This document shows, piece after piece, positions 57,085 to 64,000 of a stretch of 64,000 bases of DNA. Origin of the DNA: Flavobacterium sp. A45 (lineage in GTDB: Bacteria > Bacteroidota > Bacteroidia > Flavobacteriales > Flavobacteriaceae); NCBI RefSeq assembly GCF_002001005.1, contig NZ_MUNX01000087.1:1-64000 (forward strand), given 5' to 3'. The position numbers and the translations under genes are program-made. The first letter of the stretch is position 1. Each line of letters starts with the position of its first letter. The notes beneath the pieces are model-generated. The model worked only from the letters and a program-made list of their open reading frames with translations, was not told the DNA's origin and ran no database searches.

Positions 57085-58578
57085 TTAGCTTAATTTTAAA
57101 ACTTCGGCTGTATTTTTTCTAATAGTTGCCAATAACTCTGGATTTTCATTTAAAGCCTGACCAAAAGAAGGAATCATAGCTTTCACTTTTTCCTGCCATT
57201 CTGGAGAACTAAATTGCTCTGGAAAACATTTACTTACCAACTCAACCATAATAGAAACCGCAGTTGAAGCTCCAGGAGAAGCACCTAATAAAACCGCCAA
57301 AGTTCCATCGTTTGTATTGATAATTTCTGTCCCAAACTCCAATTTACCAATTAGCTCTTCGTCTTTTTTAATAACTTGAACTCTTTGTCCTGCTCTTTCC
57401 AATTTCCAGTCTTTGGTTCTAGCACCTGGGACATATTCGCGCAAAGCATTCATTCTGTCTTTTGGAGATTGACGCACTTGCTCAATCAAATATTTAGTAA
57501 GCGGGATGTTTTTATACCCAGCAACAATCATCGGAATTACATTGTCTGGTTTTATAGACAAGGGTAAATCTGAATAAGAGCCGTTTTTTAAGAAGCGCGT
57601 AGAAAATCCTGCAAACGGTCCAAAAAGTAATGCTCTCTCTCCATCAATCATTCGGGAATCCACATGAGGGACCGACATTGGTGGAGCACCTACACTCGCT
57701 TTTCCATATACTTTAGCTTGGTGTTTTGCTATTACTTCGGGATTTGTACATTTTAGCCACTGTCCACTAACAGGGAAACCTCCGTATCCTTTTCCTTCGG
57801 GTACATTTGCTTTTTCCAGTAATGGTAATGAACCTCCACCAGCACCTATGAAAACAAATTTTGTATATACTTTTTTCTTTTGACCGGAAGCTAAATCTGT
57901 GATTTTTATTCTCCAAGATTTGTCTTCGCGTTGTTTTAGTTTTTTAACTTCATGGCTGTAGTTTATAGTCACATTATCCAATTTCGTTAAATAAGACAAC
58001 ATATTTCTAGTCAATGTTCCAAAATTCACATCCGTACCGATTTTCATTGAAGTTGCGGCAACTTTTTCATCTGGATTTCTGCCTTCCATTACTAAAGGCA
58101 TCCATTTTTGCAATTCAGAAACATCAGTGCTGAAAATCATTTCAGCAAAAAGAGGATTTGACTGCAAAGCTTCAAACCTATTTTTTAGAAAGTCCACATT
58201 TTTATCACCCCAAACAAAACTAATATGAGGAATACTTTTTATAAAATCTTCTGGAGTTGGAAGTTTTCCATCTTTGACCAAATAAGACCAAAACTGTCTG
58301 GAAACCTCAAATTGTTCGGCAATACTAATAGCTTTATTTGGATTTATTGTACCGTCAGCACTTTCTGGAGTATAATTAAGCTCACAAAAAGCCGAATGTC
58401 CTGTTCCTGCATTATTCCATGCGTCAGAACTTTCTGCGGCTGCAACATCTAATCTTTCGTAAATATCAATCTTTAAATCAGGTTGTAATTCTTTTAAAAT
58501 TAAACCAAGAGTAGCACTCATAATCCCTGCTCCAATAAGAACTACATCGGAATTGGATCGTATTGTTGTATCGGACAT
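57085..58578 (-). CDS. mqo: Malate:quinone oxidoreductase
   Basis: A 497-residue FAD enzyme that oxidises malate and passes electrons to quinone at the inner membrane, replacing NAD malate dehydrogenase in the TCA cycle. VLIGAGIMSATLG is the FAD-binding GxGxxs motif; GGGSLPLLEKANVPEGKGYGGFPVSGQWL and GASPGASTAVSIMVELV are family-typical. Length is standard. The -7 box TAATTTTG is 24 nt from ATG on the minus strand. It is a single gene. Confidence 0.95.
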   Translation of the reverse strand: MSDTTIRSNSDVVLIGAGIMSATLGLILKELQPDLKIDIYERLDVAAAESSDAWNNAGTGHSAFCELNYTPESADGTINPNKAISIAEQFEVSRQFWSYLVKDGKLPTPEDFIKSIPHISFVWGDKNVDFLKNRFEALQSNPLFAEMIFSTDVSELQKWMPLVMEGRNPDEKVAATSMKIGTDVNFGTLTRNMLSYLTKLDNVTINYSHEVKKLKQREDKSWRIKITDLASGQKKKVYTKFVFIGAGGGSLPLLEKANVPEGKGYGGFPVSGQWLKCTNPEVIAKHQAKVYGKASVGAPPMSVPHVDSRMIDGERALLFGPFAGFSTRFLKNGSYSDLPLSIKPDNVIPMIVAGYKNIPLTKYLIEQVRQSPKDRMNALREYVPGARTKDWKLERAGQRVQVIKKDEELIGKLEFGTEIINTNDGTLAVLLGASPGASTAVSIMVELVSKCFPEQFSSPEWQEKVKAMIPSFGQALNENPELLATIRKNTAEVLKLS

Positions 58579-58601
58579 TTTTGTGTGTTTTTAAGAAGTT
58601 G

Positions 58602-58609
58602 CAAAATTA
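58602..58609 (-). promoter_or_regulatory. -7 box of mqo
   Basis: TAATTTTG on the minus strand, ending 24 nt before the ATG. Confidence 0.6.
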
Positions 58610-58688
58610 GTTCTAAAAATCACAAAAAAAAATTATTTTTTAGTTACAAAACACTCAAAAATTATAACAGTTTGTTAAATTAAGAGTA

Positions 58689-59099
58689 TTATTTTCGATT
58701 CAAATAATCTTGAAGCATGATAGTGGCTGAAATTTCATCAATTAGAGCTTTATTTTGGCGCTGTTTTTTATTGAGTCCACTATCAATCATTGTTTGAAAA
58801 GCCATTTTGGAAGTAAAACGTTCGTCTACCCGAATGACCTTCATATCCGGGAAATGATTGGTAAAATGGGTCACAAATCCTTTAATTATGGATGCGCTCT
58901 CAGAAGGCTCCCCATTCATTTGTTTGGGTTCGCCAATAAGTACCGCTTCGACTTTTTCTTTGGAAAAATAATCTTTCAAAAAAGGTATTGCTGTTTGTGA
59001 CGGAATCGTAGTCAACCCCGAAGCAATAATTTGCAATTCATCTGTAACAGCTATTCCTGTACGTTTTTGACCGTAGTCTATGGAGAGTATTCTTGGCAT
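58689..59099 (-). CDS. ruvX: Holliday junction resolvase-like RuvX/YqgF
   Basis: A 136-residue RNase H-like enzyme. LSIDYGQKRTGIAVTD is the first catalytic strand with the Asp; EAVLIGEPKQMNGEPS is the second (Gly-Glu); RVDERFTSKMA is the third, and DEISATIMLQDYL ends with the last acidic residue. YqgF matures 16S rRNA 5' end or acts on junction DNA. It starts one base before the toxin gene's stop and probably shares its transcript. Confidence 0.92.
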   Translation of the reverse strand: MPRILSIDYGQKRTGIAVTDELQIIASGLTTIPSQTAIPFLKDYFSKEKVEAVLIGEPKQMNGEPSESASIIKGFVTHFTNHFPDMKVIRVDERFTSKMAFQTMIDSGLNKKQRQNKALIDEISATIMLQDYLNRK

Positions 59100-59100
59100 T

Positions 59101-59382
59101 TTATAGTGATTCTTTATATTTTATTAAACCGAAAACAGAAATACACTTTTGCTCTTCATCAATATAATAAACAGAAATATATCCTTTAAAAACATAATCT
59201 CTTATATTTTCATCATTATAATATCCGGATTTTTTAAAATTAAAAGGGTGTTTTAAATCTTTCTTGATATTTTTGATTAAATCAACTTTAAACTTCTTAG
59301 CTGCCTGAGGCTTGTCTTTTGAAATATATCTAATCTGTTCGTTTAAATCAAGTCTATAATCTTTAGTAATCTCAATTTTCAT
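59101..59382 (-). CDS. RelE/ParE-type toxin
   Basis: A 93-residue toxin of the RelE/ParE superfamily: MKIEITKDYRLDLNEQIRYI, KFKVDLIKNIKKDLKHPFNF and RDYVFKGYISVYYIDEEQKCISVFGLI match the helix-strand layout of the family. The ATG at 59382 is chosen because it overlaps the antitoxin stop by 11 bp. It may cleave mRNA on ribosomes (RelE) or block gyrase (ParE); this cannot be told here. The single base between its stop and ruvX makes co-transcription probable. Confidence 0.78.
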   Translation of the reverse strand: MKIEITKDYRLDLNEQIRYISKDKPQAAKKFKVDLIKNIKKDLKHPFNFKKSGYYNDENIRDYVFKGYISVYYIDEEQKCISVFGLIKYKESL

Positions 59383-59605
59383 ATTCAGAAATAGTAGCTT
59401 CAAGAAATGCATCTAATTCATCCAAAGAGCAACATTCGGCTGTCCCATTTTTAACTTTAGCCAAAGAAGCATCTAATTTTCTTTTATTTTCATCGAAATA
59501 AGGGTCTTCCTGAACAATTTTCAACTCATCAGAAGAAAATGAACTTAATAATTCCAATATTTTAGCTTTTAAATCGGGTTGAAATTCTAAACGTAATGTT
59601 TCCAT
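59372..59605 (-). CDS. Antitoxin of the RelE/ParE module
   Basis: A 77-residue acidic protein beginning METLRLEFQPDLKAKILELLSSF, a likely helical N-terminal dimer part, with an acidic C-terminal tail (SLDELDAFLEATISEYEN) that would wrap the toxin. I identify it by size and position rather than by a known DNA-binding motif. It precedes and overlaps the toxin gene. Promoter TATATTTG lies 20 nt upstream. Such modules are often lost or gained, so the pair is an accessory insertion between ruvX and dapD. Confidence 0.7.
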   Translation of the reverse strand: METLRLEFQPDLKAKILELLSSFSSDELKIVQEDPYFDENKRKLDASLAKVKNGTAECCSLDELDAFLEATISEYEN

Positions 59606-59624
59606 GATGTATCCATTTATTATA

Positions 59625-59632
59625 CAAATATA
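59625..59632 (-). promoter_or_regulatory. -7 box of the toxin-antitoxin genes
   Basis: TATATTTG on the minus strand, ending 20 nt before the antitoxin ATG. Confidence 0.55.
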
Positions 59633-59734
59633 CCACTTTTTAATCTAAAATTAATTTCACAAAAAAACCATTAATTAGTTAAATATATAACATATTCCAT
59701 TCGATATCCCTTTTTAGCTTTTGCTTAAAAATGG

Positions 59735-59742
59735 TATCTTTG
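59735..59742 (+). promoter_or_regulatory. -7 box of dapD
   Basis: TATCTTTG ends 18 nt before the ATG at 59760 and supports that start over the ATG at 59721 upstream. Confidence 0.65.
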
Positions 59743-59759
59743 CAAAAAATTTATCAAAA

Positions 59760-60575
59760 ATGAACGAACTACAATCCTTAATAGAACAAGCTTGGGAAAA
59801 CCGTGCTTTACTTCAAGAAAAAACAACTACTGATGCGATCAGAGAAGTCATCGAATTATTAGACGCAGGAAAATTACGTGTTGCTGAGCCTGTTGGCGAA
59901 GGATGGCAAGTAAACGAATGGGTAAAAAAAGCTGTTGTAATGTATTTCCCTATTCAAAAAATGGAAACATGGGAAGCAGGAATCTTCGAATACAATGACA
60001 AAATGTTATTGAAAAGAGATTATGCCGAAAAAGGAGTTCGTGTAGTACCTGGAGCATCTGCTCGTTATGGATCTTATATTTCAAGTGGCGTAATCATGAT
60101 GCCAAGTTATGTAAATATTGGTGCATATGTAGATGCAGGAACAATGGTAGACACATGGGCTACTGTTGGAAGTTGTGCTCAAATTGGAAAAGATGTCCAC
60201 TTAAGTGGTGGTGTTGGAATTGGTGGAGTATTAGAACCTTTGCAAGCAGCTCCTGTTATAATTGAAGATGGTGCTTTTATAGGTTCTCGTTGTATTGTTG
60301 TTGAAGGTGTTCATGTTGGTAAAGAAGCTGTGCTTGGTGCCAATGTATGTTTGACAGCCTCTACAAAAATCATTGATGTAACTGGTGATGAGCCTGTAGA
60401 AATGAAAGGTTTTGTTCCTGCTCGTTCGGTAGTAATTCCTGGAAGTTATACCAAGAAATTTGCTGCTGGTGAATTCCAAGTGCCTTGTGCTTTGATTATC
60501 GGAACTCGTAAACCATCTACTGATTTGAAAACATCTTTAAATAACGCTTTACGCGAATATGATGTAGCGGTTTAA
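59760..60575 (+). CDS. dapD: Tetrahydrodipicolinate N-succinyltransferase
   Basis: A 271-residue trimeric cytosolic enzyme of lysine and diaminopimelate synthesis. The left-handed beta helix is evident from the hexapeptide repeats (ASARYGSYISSGVIMMPSYVNIGAYVDAG onwards); VRVVPGASARYG and GVGIGGVLEPLQA hold the active-site region. ATG 59760 (MNELQSLIEQ) is chosen by the -7 box and by the family start; a longer form from 59721 has no support. It is followed by a terminator. Confidence 0.95.
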   Translation: MNELQSLIEQAWENRALLQEKTTTDAIREVIELLDAGKLRVAEPVGEGWQVNEWVKKAVVMYFPIQKMETWEAGIFEYNDKMLLKRDYAEKGVRVVPGASARYGSYISSGVIMMPSYVNIGAYVDAGTMVDTWATVGSCAQIGKDVHLSGGVGIGGVLEPLQAAPVIIEDGAFIGSRCIVVEGVHVGKEAVLGANVCLTASTKIIDVTGDEPVEMKGFVPARSVVIPGSYTKKFAAGEFQVPCALIIGTRKPSTDLKTSLNNALREYDVAV

Positions 60576-60597
60576 AATCACATTAAATTTTATAAAG

Positions 60598-60633
60598 AAA
60601 AGAGGTCTTATTTAACAAAATAAGACCTCTTTT
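60598..60633. terminator. Bidirectional terminator after dapD
   Basis: Arms 60598-60613 and 60618-60633 (AAAAGAGGTCTTATTT and complement) pair perfectly with a 4-nt loop and a T run. It separates the convergent dapD and glycosyltransferase genes. Confidence 0.93.
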
Positions 60634-60657
60634 TATATTCAACAAATATTTAAAACA

Positions 60658-61407
60658 TCAACTATTTTTCTTTTGAATTTTAATTAGCTTAGCATACTTC
60701 ATGTACGAAAAAAATGCCTGAATCATAGCAATGGACAGCCCATCTAATCCATTTAAAATTCCTTTTTTGAAAAAATAACAGCGTATGAATGACACTATTC
60801 CATTAAGTATCGGCTTATATGCCCCTATTCTTACTCCTTCATCAAAAAGCTGTTGTGCATGCCAGCCTGAATATTGATTCTTTTTGGCAATAATCTGATC
60901 CAGTGAATCCCATCCATAATGCAATATATGAACTGGAACATTTTTTTCATTGGTAGTTACAATAGTTTGATGCACTTTAGAATCAGAAGGTCTTGCTGTT
61001 TTTTTATTAAAAAAACGTACTTTGTGATCTGGATACCAACCTGAAAAGTCTATTAATTTATCTCCTAAAAAGTTTTTGACACGAAAGCTTAACCCATCAA
61101 AATTTCCTTTTAAATATTTTTCTTTTAAAATATAATCCTCAGCATCAGCATCCAAAAATTCATCAGCATCCAAATTGAGAATCCAATCATTTTTACAAAA
61201 AGGCAATCCATGAGAACGCTGTGGTCCATCACCAAGAAAAGGCTGTTCGATAACAATTGCCCCCTTTGCTTTAGCAATTTCTACTGTCCTGTCTTTACTC
61301 AAAGAATCGACAATAATTACTTCATCACAAACTCTAAAAAGCGCATCAATGCACTTCCCTATCATTTTTTCTTCGTTGAAAGTAATAATCAAACCACTTA
61401 TCGCCAT
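60658..61407 (-). CDS. Family 2 glycosyltransferase (WaaE/KdtX-like)
   Basis: A 249-residue GT-A fold enzyme. ISGLIITFNEEKMIG at the N terminus, EVIIVDSLSKDRTV, ILNLDADEFLDADAE with the DxD metal motif, and a later WYPDHKVRFFNKKTARPSD are typical of the lipopolysaccharide core beta-1,4-glucosyltransferase branch. The C terminus has a short hydrophobic stretch, so membrane association is possible. The -7 box TATTTTTG is at 61429-61436. Substrate cannot be told. Confidence 0.85.
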   Translation of the reverse strand: MAISGLIITFNEEKMIGKCIDALFRVCDEVIIVDSLSKDRTVEIAKAKGAIVIEQPFLGDGPQRSHGLPFCKNDWILNLDADEFLDADAEDYILKEKYLKGNFDGLSFRVKNFLGDKLIDFSGWYPDHKVRFFNKKTARPSDSKVHQTIVTTNEKNVPVHILHYGWDSLDQIIAKKNQYSGWHAQQLFDEGVRIGAYKPILNGIVSFIRCYFFKKGILNGLDGLSIAMIQAFFSYMKYAKLIKIQKKNS

Positions 61408-61428
61408 TGTACTGTTTATTTGCTACTA

Positions 61429-61436
61429 CAAAAATA
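61429..61436 (-). promoter_or_regulatory. -7 box of the family 2 glycosyltransferase gene
   Basis: TATTTTTG on the minus strand, ending 22 nt before the ATG. Confidence 0.5.
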
Positions 61437-61530
61437 TATTTTTTTAACTAGATTACTCCATTTATAATCCAGCTTCCGCAAATATCTATAAATACTTTGT
61501 ATTTTAGCACTCAAATTAAGTTTATTCAAT

Positions 61531-62595
61531 ATGAGAATTTTGGTTATTCAACAAAAAAGGATTGGTGACGTACTCACAAGTACGATAATATGCAATAGTT
61601 TAAAAAAACAATATCCAAAGTATACAATTGATTACATGTGCTATACCAACAGTGTTGATGTATTAATCGGAAATCCAAATATTGATAATGTAATTCCACT
61701 ACCCCATAAAATCAGAAAAAACTATTTTTCCCTGTTTAAGTTTATTTTTGAAATTAGGGCTAAAAAATATGATATCGTAATTGATGTATACAATAAATTA
61801 GAAACAAATCTAATTACGATGTTTACTGGTTCGAAAATTAAAATTGCCTACCACAAATGGTACACCACCGTTTTTTACACTCATAATTTAAAACGTTTTG
61901 AAAATACAGAAACACCAAAATATGGATTTGCCATTGATAATAGACTTCTCTTATTAGAACCGTTAAAATTGGACAAAAACTCAATAGATCCTTATCCCAA
62001 ATTATTTGTAAGTCCTGAAGAAAGTGAAGAAACAATTTTACTTTTTGAAAAACACAAAATAAACAGGGACAAAAAAACAATAATGATCAGTCTGCTCGGG
62101 AGTGAAAAAAACAAAACATACCCGTTGGAATACATGACTAAAGTTGTTGAATACGTGGCCGATCATAAAGACGTAACAATCCTTTTTAATTATTTTGAAA
62201 ATCAAATTGACGATGCTAAGGCTATATACAATTCTTGTTCACAAGAAACTCAGGCAAAAATTCATTTTGATATATTTGGGAAAGATTTAAGGTCGTACAT
62301 ATCCATAATGAATCAATGTGATTTAATAATTGGTAATGACGGAGGAGCTATCAACATGGCAAAAGCATTAAACAAACCAGCCTTTACCATTTTTTCTCCT
62401 TTCGTAGAAAAGAAAATTTGGGCCACTTTTGAGGATGGATTAAGAAATATATCTGTCCATTTAAATGATTTCAAACCTGAGCTATTTACTAATATTAATC
62501 ATGATGAGATAAAGAAAAACCACACCTCTTTATACCAACTACTTACCCCTGAATTATTTAAGGACAAAATTGATTTTTTCATAAATAACAATTAA
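61531..62595 (+). CDS. Family 9 glycosyltransferase (heptosyltransferase-like)
   Basis: A 354-residue GT-B enzyme of the ADP-heptose:LPS heptosyltransferase family. MRILVIQQKRIGDVLTST is the conserved N terminus (GDxxLT), and GNDGGAINMAKALNKPAFTIF the C-terminal nucleotide-binding signature (normally DSGPMHLAAALG). It is expected at the inner face of the cytoplasmic membrane in LPS core synthesis. It starts the forward glycosyltransferase set, 74 bp before the next gene. Confidence 0.85.
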   Translation: MRILVIQQKRIGDVLTSTIICNSLKKQYPKYTIDYMCYTNSVDVLIGNPNIDNVIPLPHKIRKNYFSLFKFIFEIRAKKYDIVIDVYNKLETNLITMFTGSKIKIAYHKWYTTVFYTHNLKRFENTETPKYGFAIDNRLLLLEPLKLDKNSIDPYPKLFVSPEESEETILLFEKHKINRDKKTIMISLLGSEKNKTYPLEYMTKVVEYVADHKDVTILFNYFENQIDDAKAIYNSCSQETQAKIHFDIFGKDLRSYISIMNQCDLIIGNDGGAINMAKALNKPAFTIFSPFVEKKIWATFEDGLRNISVHLNDFKPELFTNINHDEIKKNHTSLYQLLTPELFKDKIDFFINNN

Positions 62596-62669
62596 CAATA
62601 CAGCTGGTTTTTATTGGTTAAGTTCAATTTACGGCATCAAATTCATCAAAAACTTATCTTATCATATTA

Positions 62670-63635
62670 ATGGATGTTTCAATTATTATAGTGAACTACC
62701 GAAGTTGGAAGCCATTACTTAACTGTCTAGAATCATTACTTTCGATAGATAAAACAAGCATAACTTTTGAAGTAATCATTGTTGATAATTTTTCGGATGA
62801 TGGCGAGTTTGATTCATTTCAAAATAAATTTAAAGGCTTTATTTTCATCAGAAACAATACTAATTCTGGTTTTGCAAATGGATGTAACCTTGGCGCAAAA
62901 GAAGCAAAAGGAGAATATTTTTTATTTCTGAATCCTGATACCGTAATATCGCACAATACAATTAATACACTTTATACGACTTACAGAAAACATTCTGAAA
63001 TAGGTATATTGTCGTGCTTACAGGTTGACAGAAAGAATCGCTTTTTTAATCAAAAAAATATTTTTCCGTCTCTAGTCCAGATTTTCGGCATAAGCCGGTT
63101 TCTATATAGAAAAACAAGTTCTCATTTTAACACCAAAGAGGAATTATTCTATCCCGACTGGGTTACAGGGGCTCTAATTTTTATACATAAAGATTGGTTT
63201 CACAAAGTGAATGGTTGGAACGAAGATTATTGGCTTTACTTTGAAGATGTAGAAATTTGTAAAAAAATTGCACAGAAAAATGGTAAAATTGCAGTGACTC
63301 GAAATACAATTATTTTACATGAACACGGTGGCTCTTCAAGAAATGATTTTGAAACAGAACATATCAGCAGAACTGAGGTAATTATTTCAAAACATGTATA
63401 TATAAGCAATAATTTTAATCCATTGACCAAAATAGTAGGGCATTTGCTTTTGATTATTTTTACACTTATAGGAAAAACCTTTTTATCGCTTTTAAGTTTT
63501 GTTCTGTTTTTCAATTTGAAATTGAGAACAAATAAGTACATTCTCAAAAATCTTTGTTTTTATTATTTTAATGCTATAAAAGAACAAACTTGGTTAAGTA
63601 AAAGATCCGTAAACTATCAAAAAGTAAACTTATGA
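62670..63635 (+). CDS. Family 2 glycosyltransferase (rhamnosyltransferase-like)
   Basis: A 321-residue GT-A enzyme. VSIIIVNYRSWKPLLNCLESL at the start, NSGFANGCNLGAKEAKGEYFLFLNPDTV with the catalytic DxD-like NPD, and WVTGALIFIHKDWFHKVNGWNEDYWLYFEDVEIC (ED acidic region) are typical of dTDP-rhamnosyl-type transferases. About 30 hydrophobic residues near 255-285 could be membrane helices. Its TGA stop shares four bases with the next start, so the two are coupled. Confidence 0.87.
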   Translation: MDVSIIIVNYRSWKPLLNCLESLLSIDKTSITFEVIIVDNFSDDGEFDSFQNKFKGFIFIRNNTNSGFANGCNLGAKEAKGEYFLFLNPDTVISHNTINTLYTTYRKHSEIGILSCLQVDRKNRFFNQKNIFPSLVQIFGISRFLYRKTSSHFNTKEELFYPDWVTGALIFIHKDWFHKVNGWNEDYWLYFEDVEICKKIAQKNGKIAVTRNTIILHEHGGSSRNDFETEHISRTEVIISKHVYISNNFNPLTKIVGHLLLIIFTLIGKTFLSLLSFVLFFNLKLRTNKYILKNLCFYYFNAIKEQTWLSKRSVNYQKVNL

Positions 63636-64000
63636 CAAATAGCAATGCTAAAAAATTGTCAGTGTTGATCATAACATTAAATGAAGAAGAACATTTAAAA
63701 GGTTTATTATCTGATTTAAATTTTGCAGATGAAATAGTAATTGTCGATTCCTTTAGTACTGATGGGACGGAAATTATTGCAAAGACTTTCCCTAAAGTAA
63801 AGTTTATACAAAATAAATTTGAAAATTTTTCTGCACAAAGAAATTTTGCAATCTCGCAAGCTAAAAATGACTGGATATTATTTCTTGATGCCGACGAGAT
63901 TTTAACACCTGAATTGAAGCAAGAAATCATAGAAACGCTACAAAATAACCAAACTTATTCTGCTTTCTTTTTTGAAAGAATTTTCATGTTTGAAAATACT
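63632..64000 (+). CDS. Family 2 glycosyltransferase, cut by the window end
   Basis: The first 123 codons of a GT-A enzyme, MTNSNAKKLSVLIITLNEEE at the start, DEIVIVDSFSTDGT and WILFLDADEILTPEL with the DxD motif. It overlaps the previous gene by ATGA (63632-63635). The same family as the gene at 60658 but not the same protein. The 3' end is outside the window. Confidence 0.85.
   Translation, partial: MTNSNAKKLSVLIITLNEEEHLKGLLSDLNFADEIVIVDSFSTDGTEIIAKTFPKVKFIQNKFENFSAQRNFAISQAKNDWILFLDADEILTPELKQEIIETLQNNQTYSAFFFERIFMFENT

Noticed and set aside
1..64000. CRISPR array, prophage, insertion sequence, rRNA or tRNA genes
   Set aside because: No spaced direct repeats of CRISPR type, no transposase or phage genes, and no cloverleaf-like sequence were seen; the tandem arrays have 7-9-nt units only.

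Overview
The window is a low-GC bacterial chromosome segment that reads as Flavobacterium or a close relative (Bacteroidota, Flavobacteriia). The evidence is the gene content and fused gene forms (a single-chain CcoNO, PASTA/RluD/Ddl and CdsA/Psd/ACBP blocks, a DUF5606 protein, a DbpA-like DEFD-box helicase), the near absence of Shine-Dalgarno sequences, and repeated TAnnTTTG (-7 type) promoter boxes a short distance upstream of start codons. Taxonomy is inferred from memory of these families, not from a search. I recognise 62 protein genes, one cut by the right edge and two (ccoQ, ccoS) only 55-59 codons long. I see no rRNA, tRNA, CRISPR array, insertion sequence or prophage.

Layout. 1-618: no gene. 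619-8388: mixed metabolic genes (exported esterase with a starch-binding-like tail, YaaA, GNAT plus MFS pair, exported adenosine deaminase, a small secreted protein, an asymmetric double ABC ATPase). 8496-15495: housekeeping block (rluD-like, PASTA protein, ddl, coaD) carrying accessory genes (zinc-ribbon membrane protein, TMEM175-type channel, Mrr endonuclease). 15751-22815: DEFD-box helicase, outer-membrane barrel, M14 peptidase, NUDIX, pyrE, SRPBCC protein, birA. 22912-28486: one dense forward block of rsfS, ftsH, LUD protein, cdsA, psd, acyl-CoA-binding protein and a lipoprotein superoxide dismutase. 28568-32276: two exported GH13 amylases. 32565-41211: OstA-like protein, class III aminotransferase, TPR protein, aroE, DUF349 protein, two small unknowns. 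41335-52451: microaerobic respiration island. 52489-60575: mazG, DUF5606, def, FUSC, mqo, ruvX, a RelE-type toxin-antitoxin pair, dapD. 60658-64000: four glycosyltransferases, probably for surface polysaccharide or LPS.

How the genes work together. The clearest system is 41.2-52.5 kb: hemN (anaerobic haem synthesis), ccoI (copper ATPase), ccoS-NO-Q-P-G-fixH-TauE (cbb3 oxidase and assembly) and an Fnr-type regulator. Each of the three promoters facing hemN, ccoS and ccoI carries an FNR-like palindrome (TGAy-N4-ATCA type) whose centre lies 28-29 nt upstream of a TAnnTTTG box. This looks like a local oxygen-responsive regulon with class II activation geometry. A second unit (25.3-28.5 kb) couples phospholipid head-group synthesis with an acyl-CoA-binding protein.

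The most unusual DNA is repetitive. Two copies of a C/G-rich palindromic repeat sit in frame inside ccoI, resembling in principle the Rickettsia palindromic elements. Two diverged copies of an ~80-bp hairpin element lie at 10.25 kb and 56.97 kb in opposite orientation, with compensated stems. Degenerate 7-9-nt tandem repeats, several folding on themselves, sit directly at gene ends. Three genes (pyrE, the helicase, and the small secreted gene at 40285) have TAnnTTTG exactly four bases before ATG, which predicts leaderless mRNAs.
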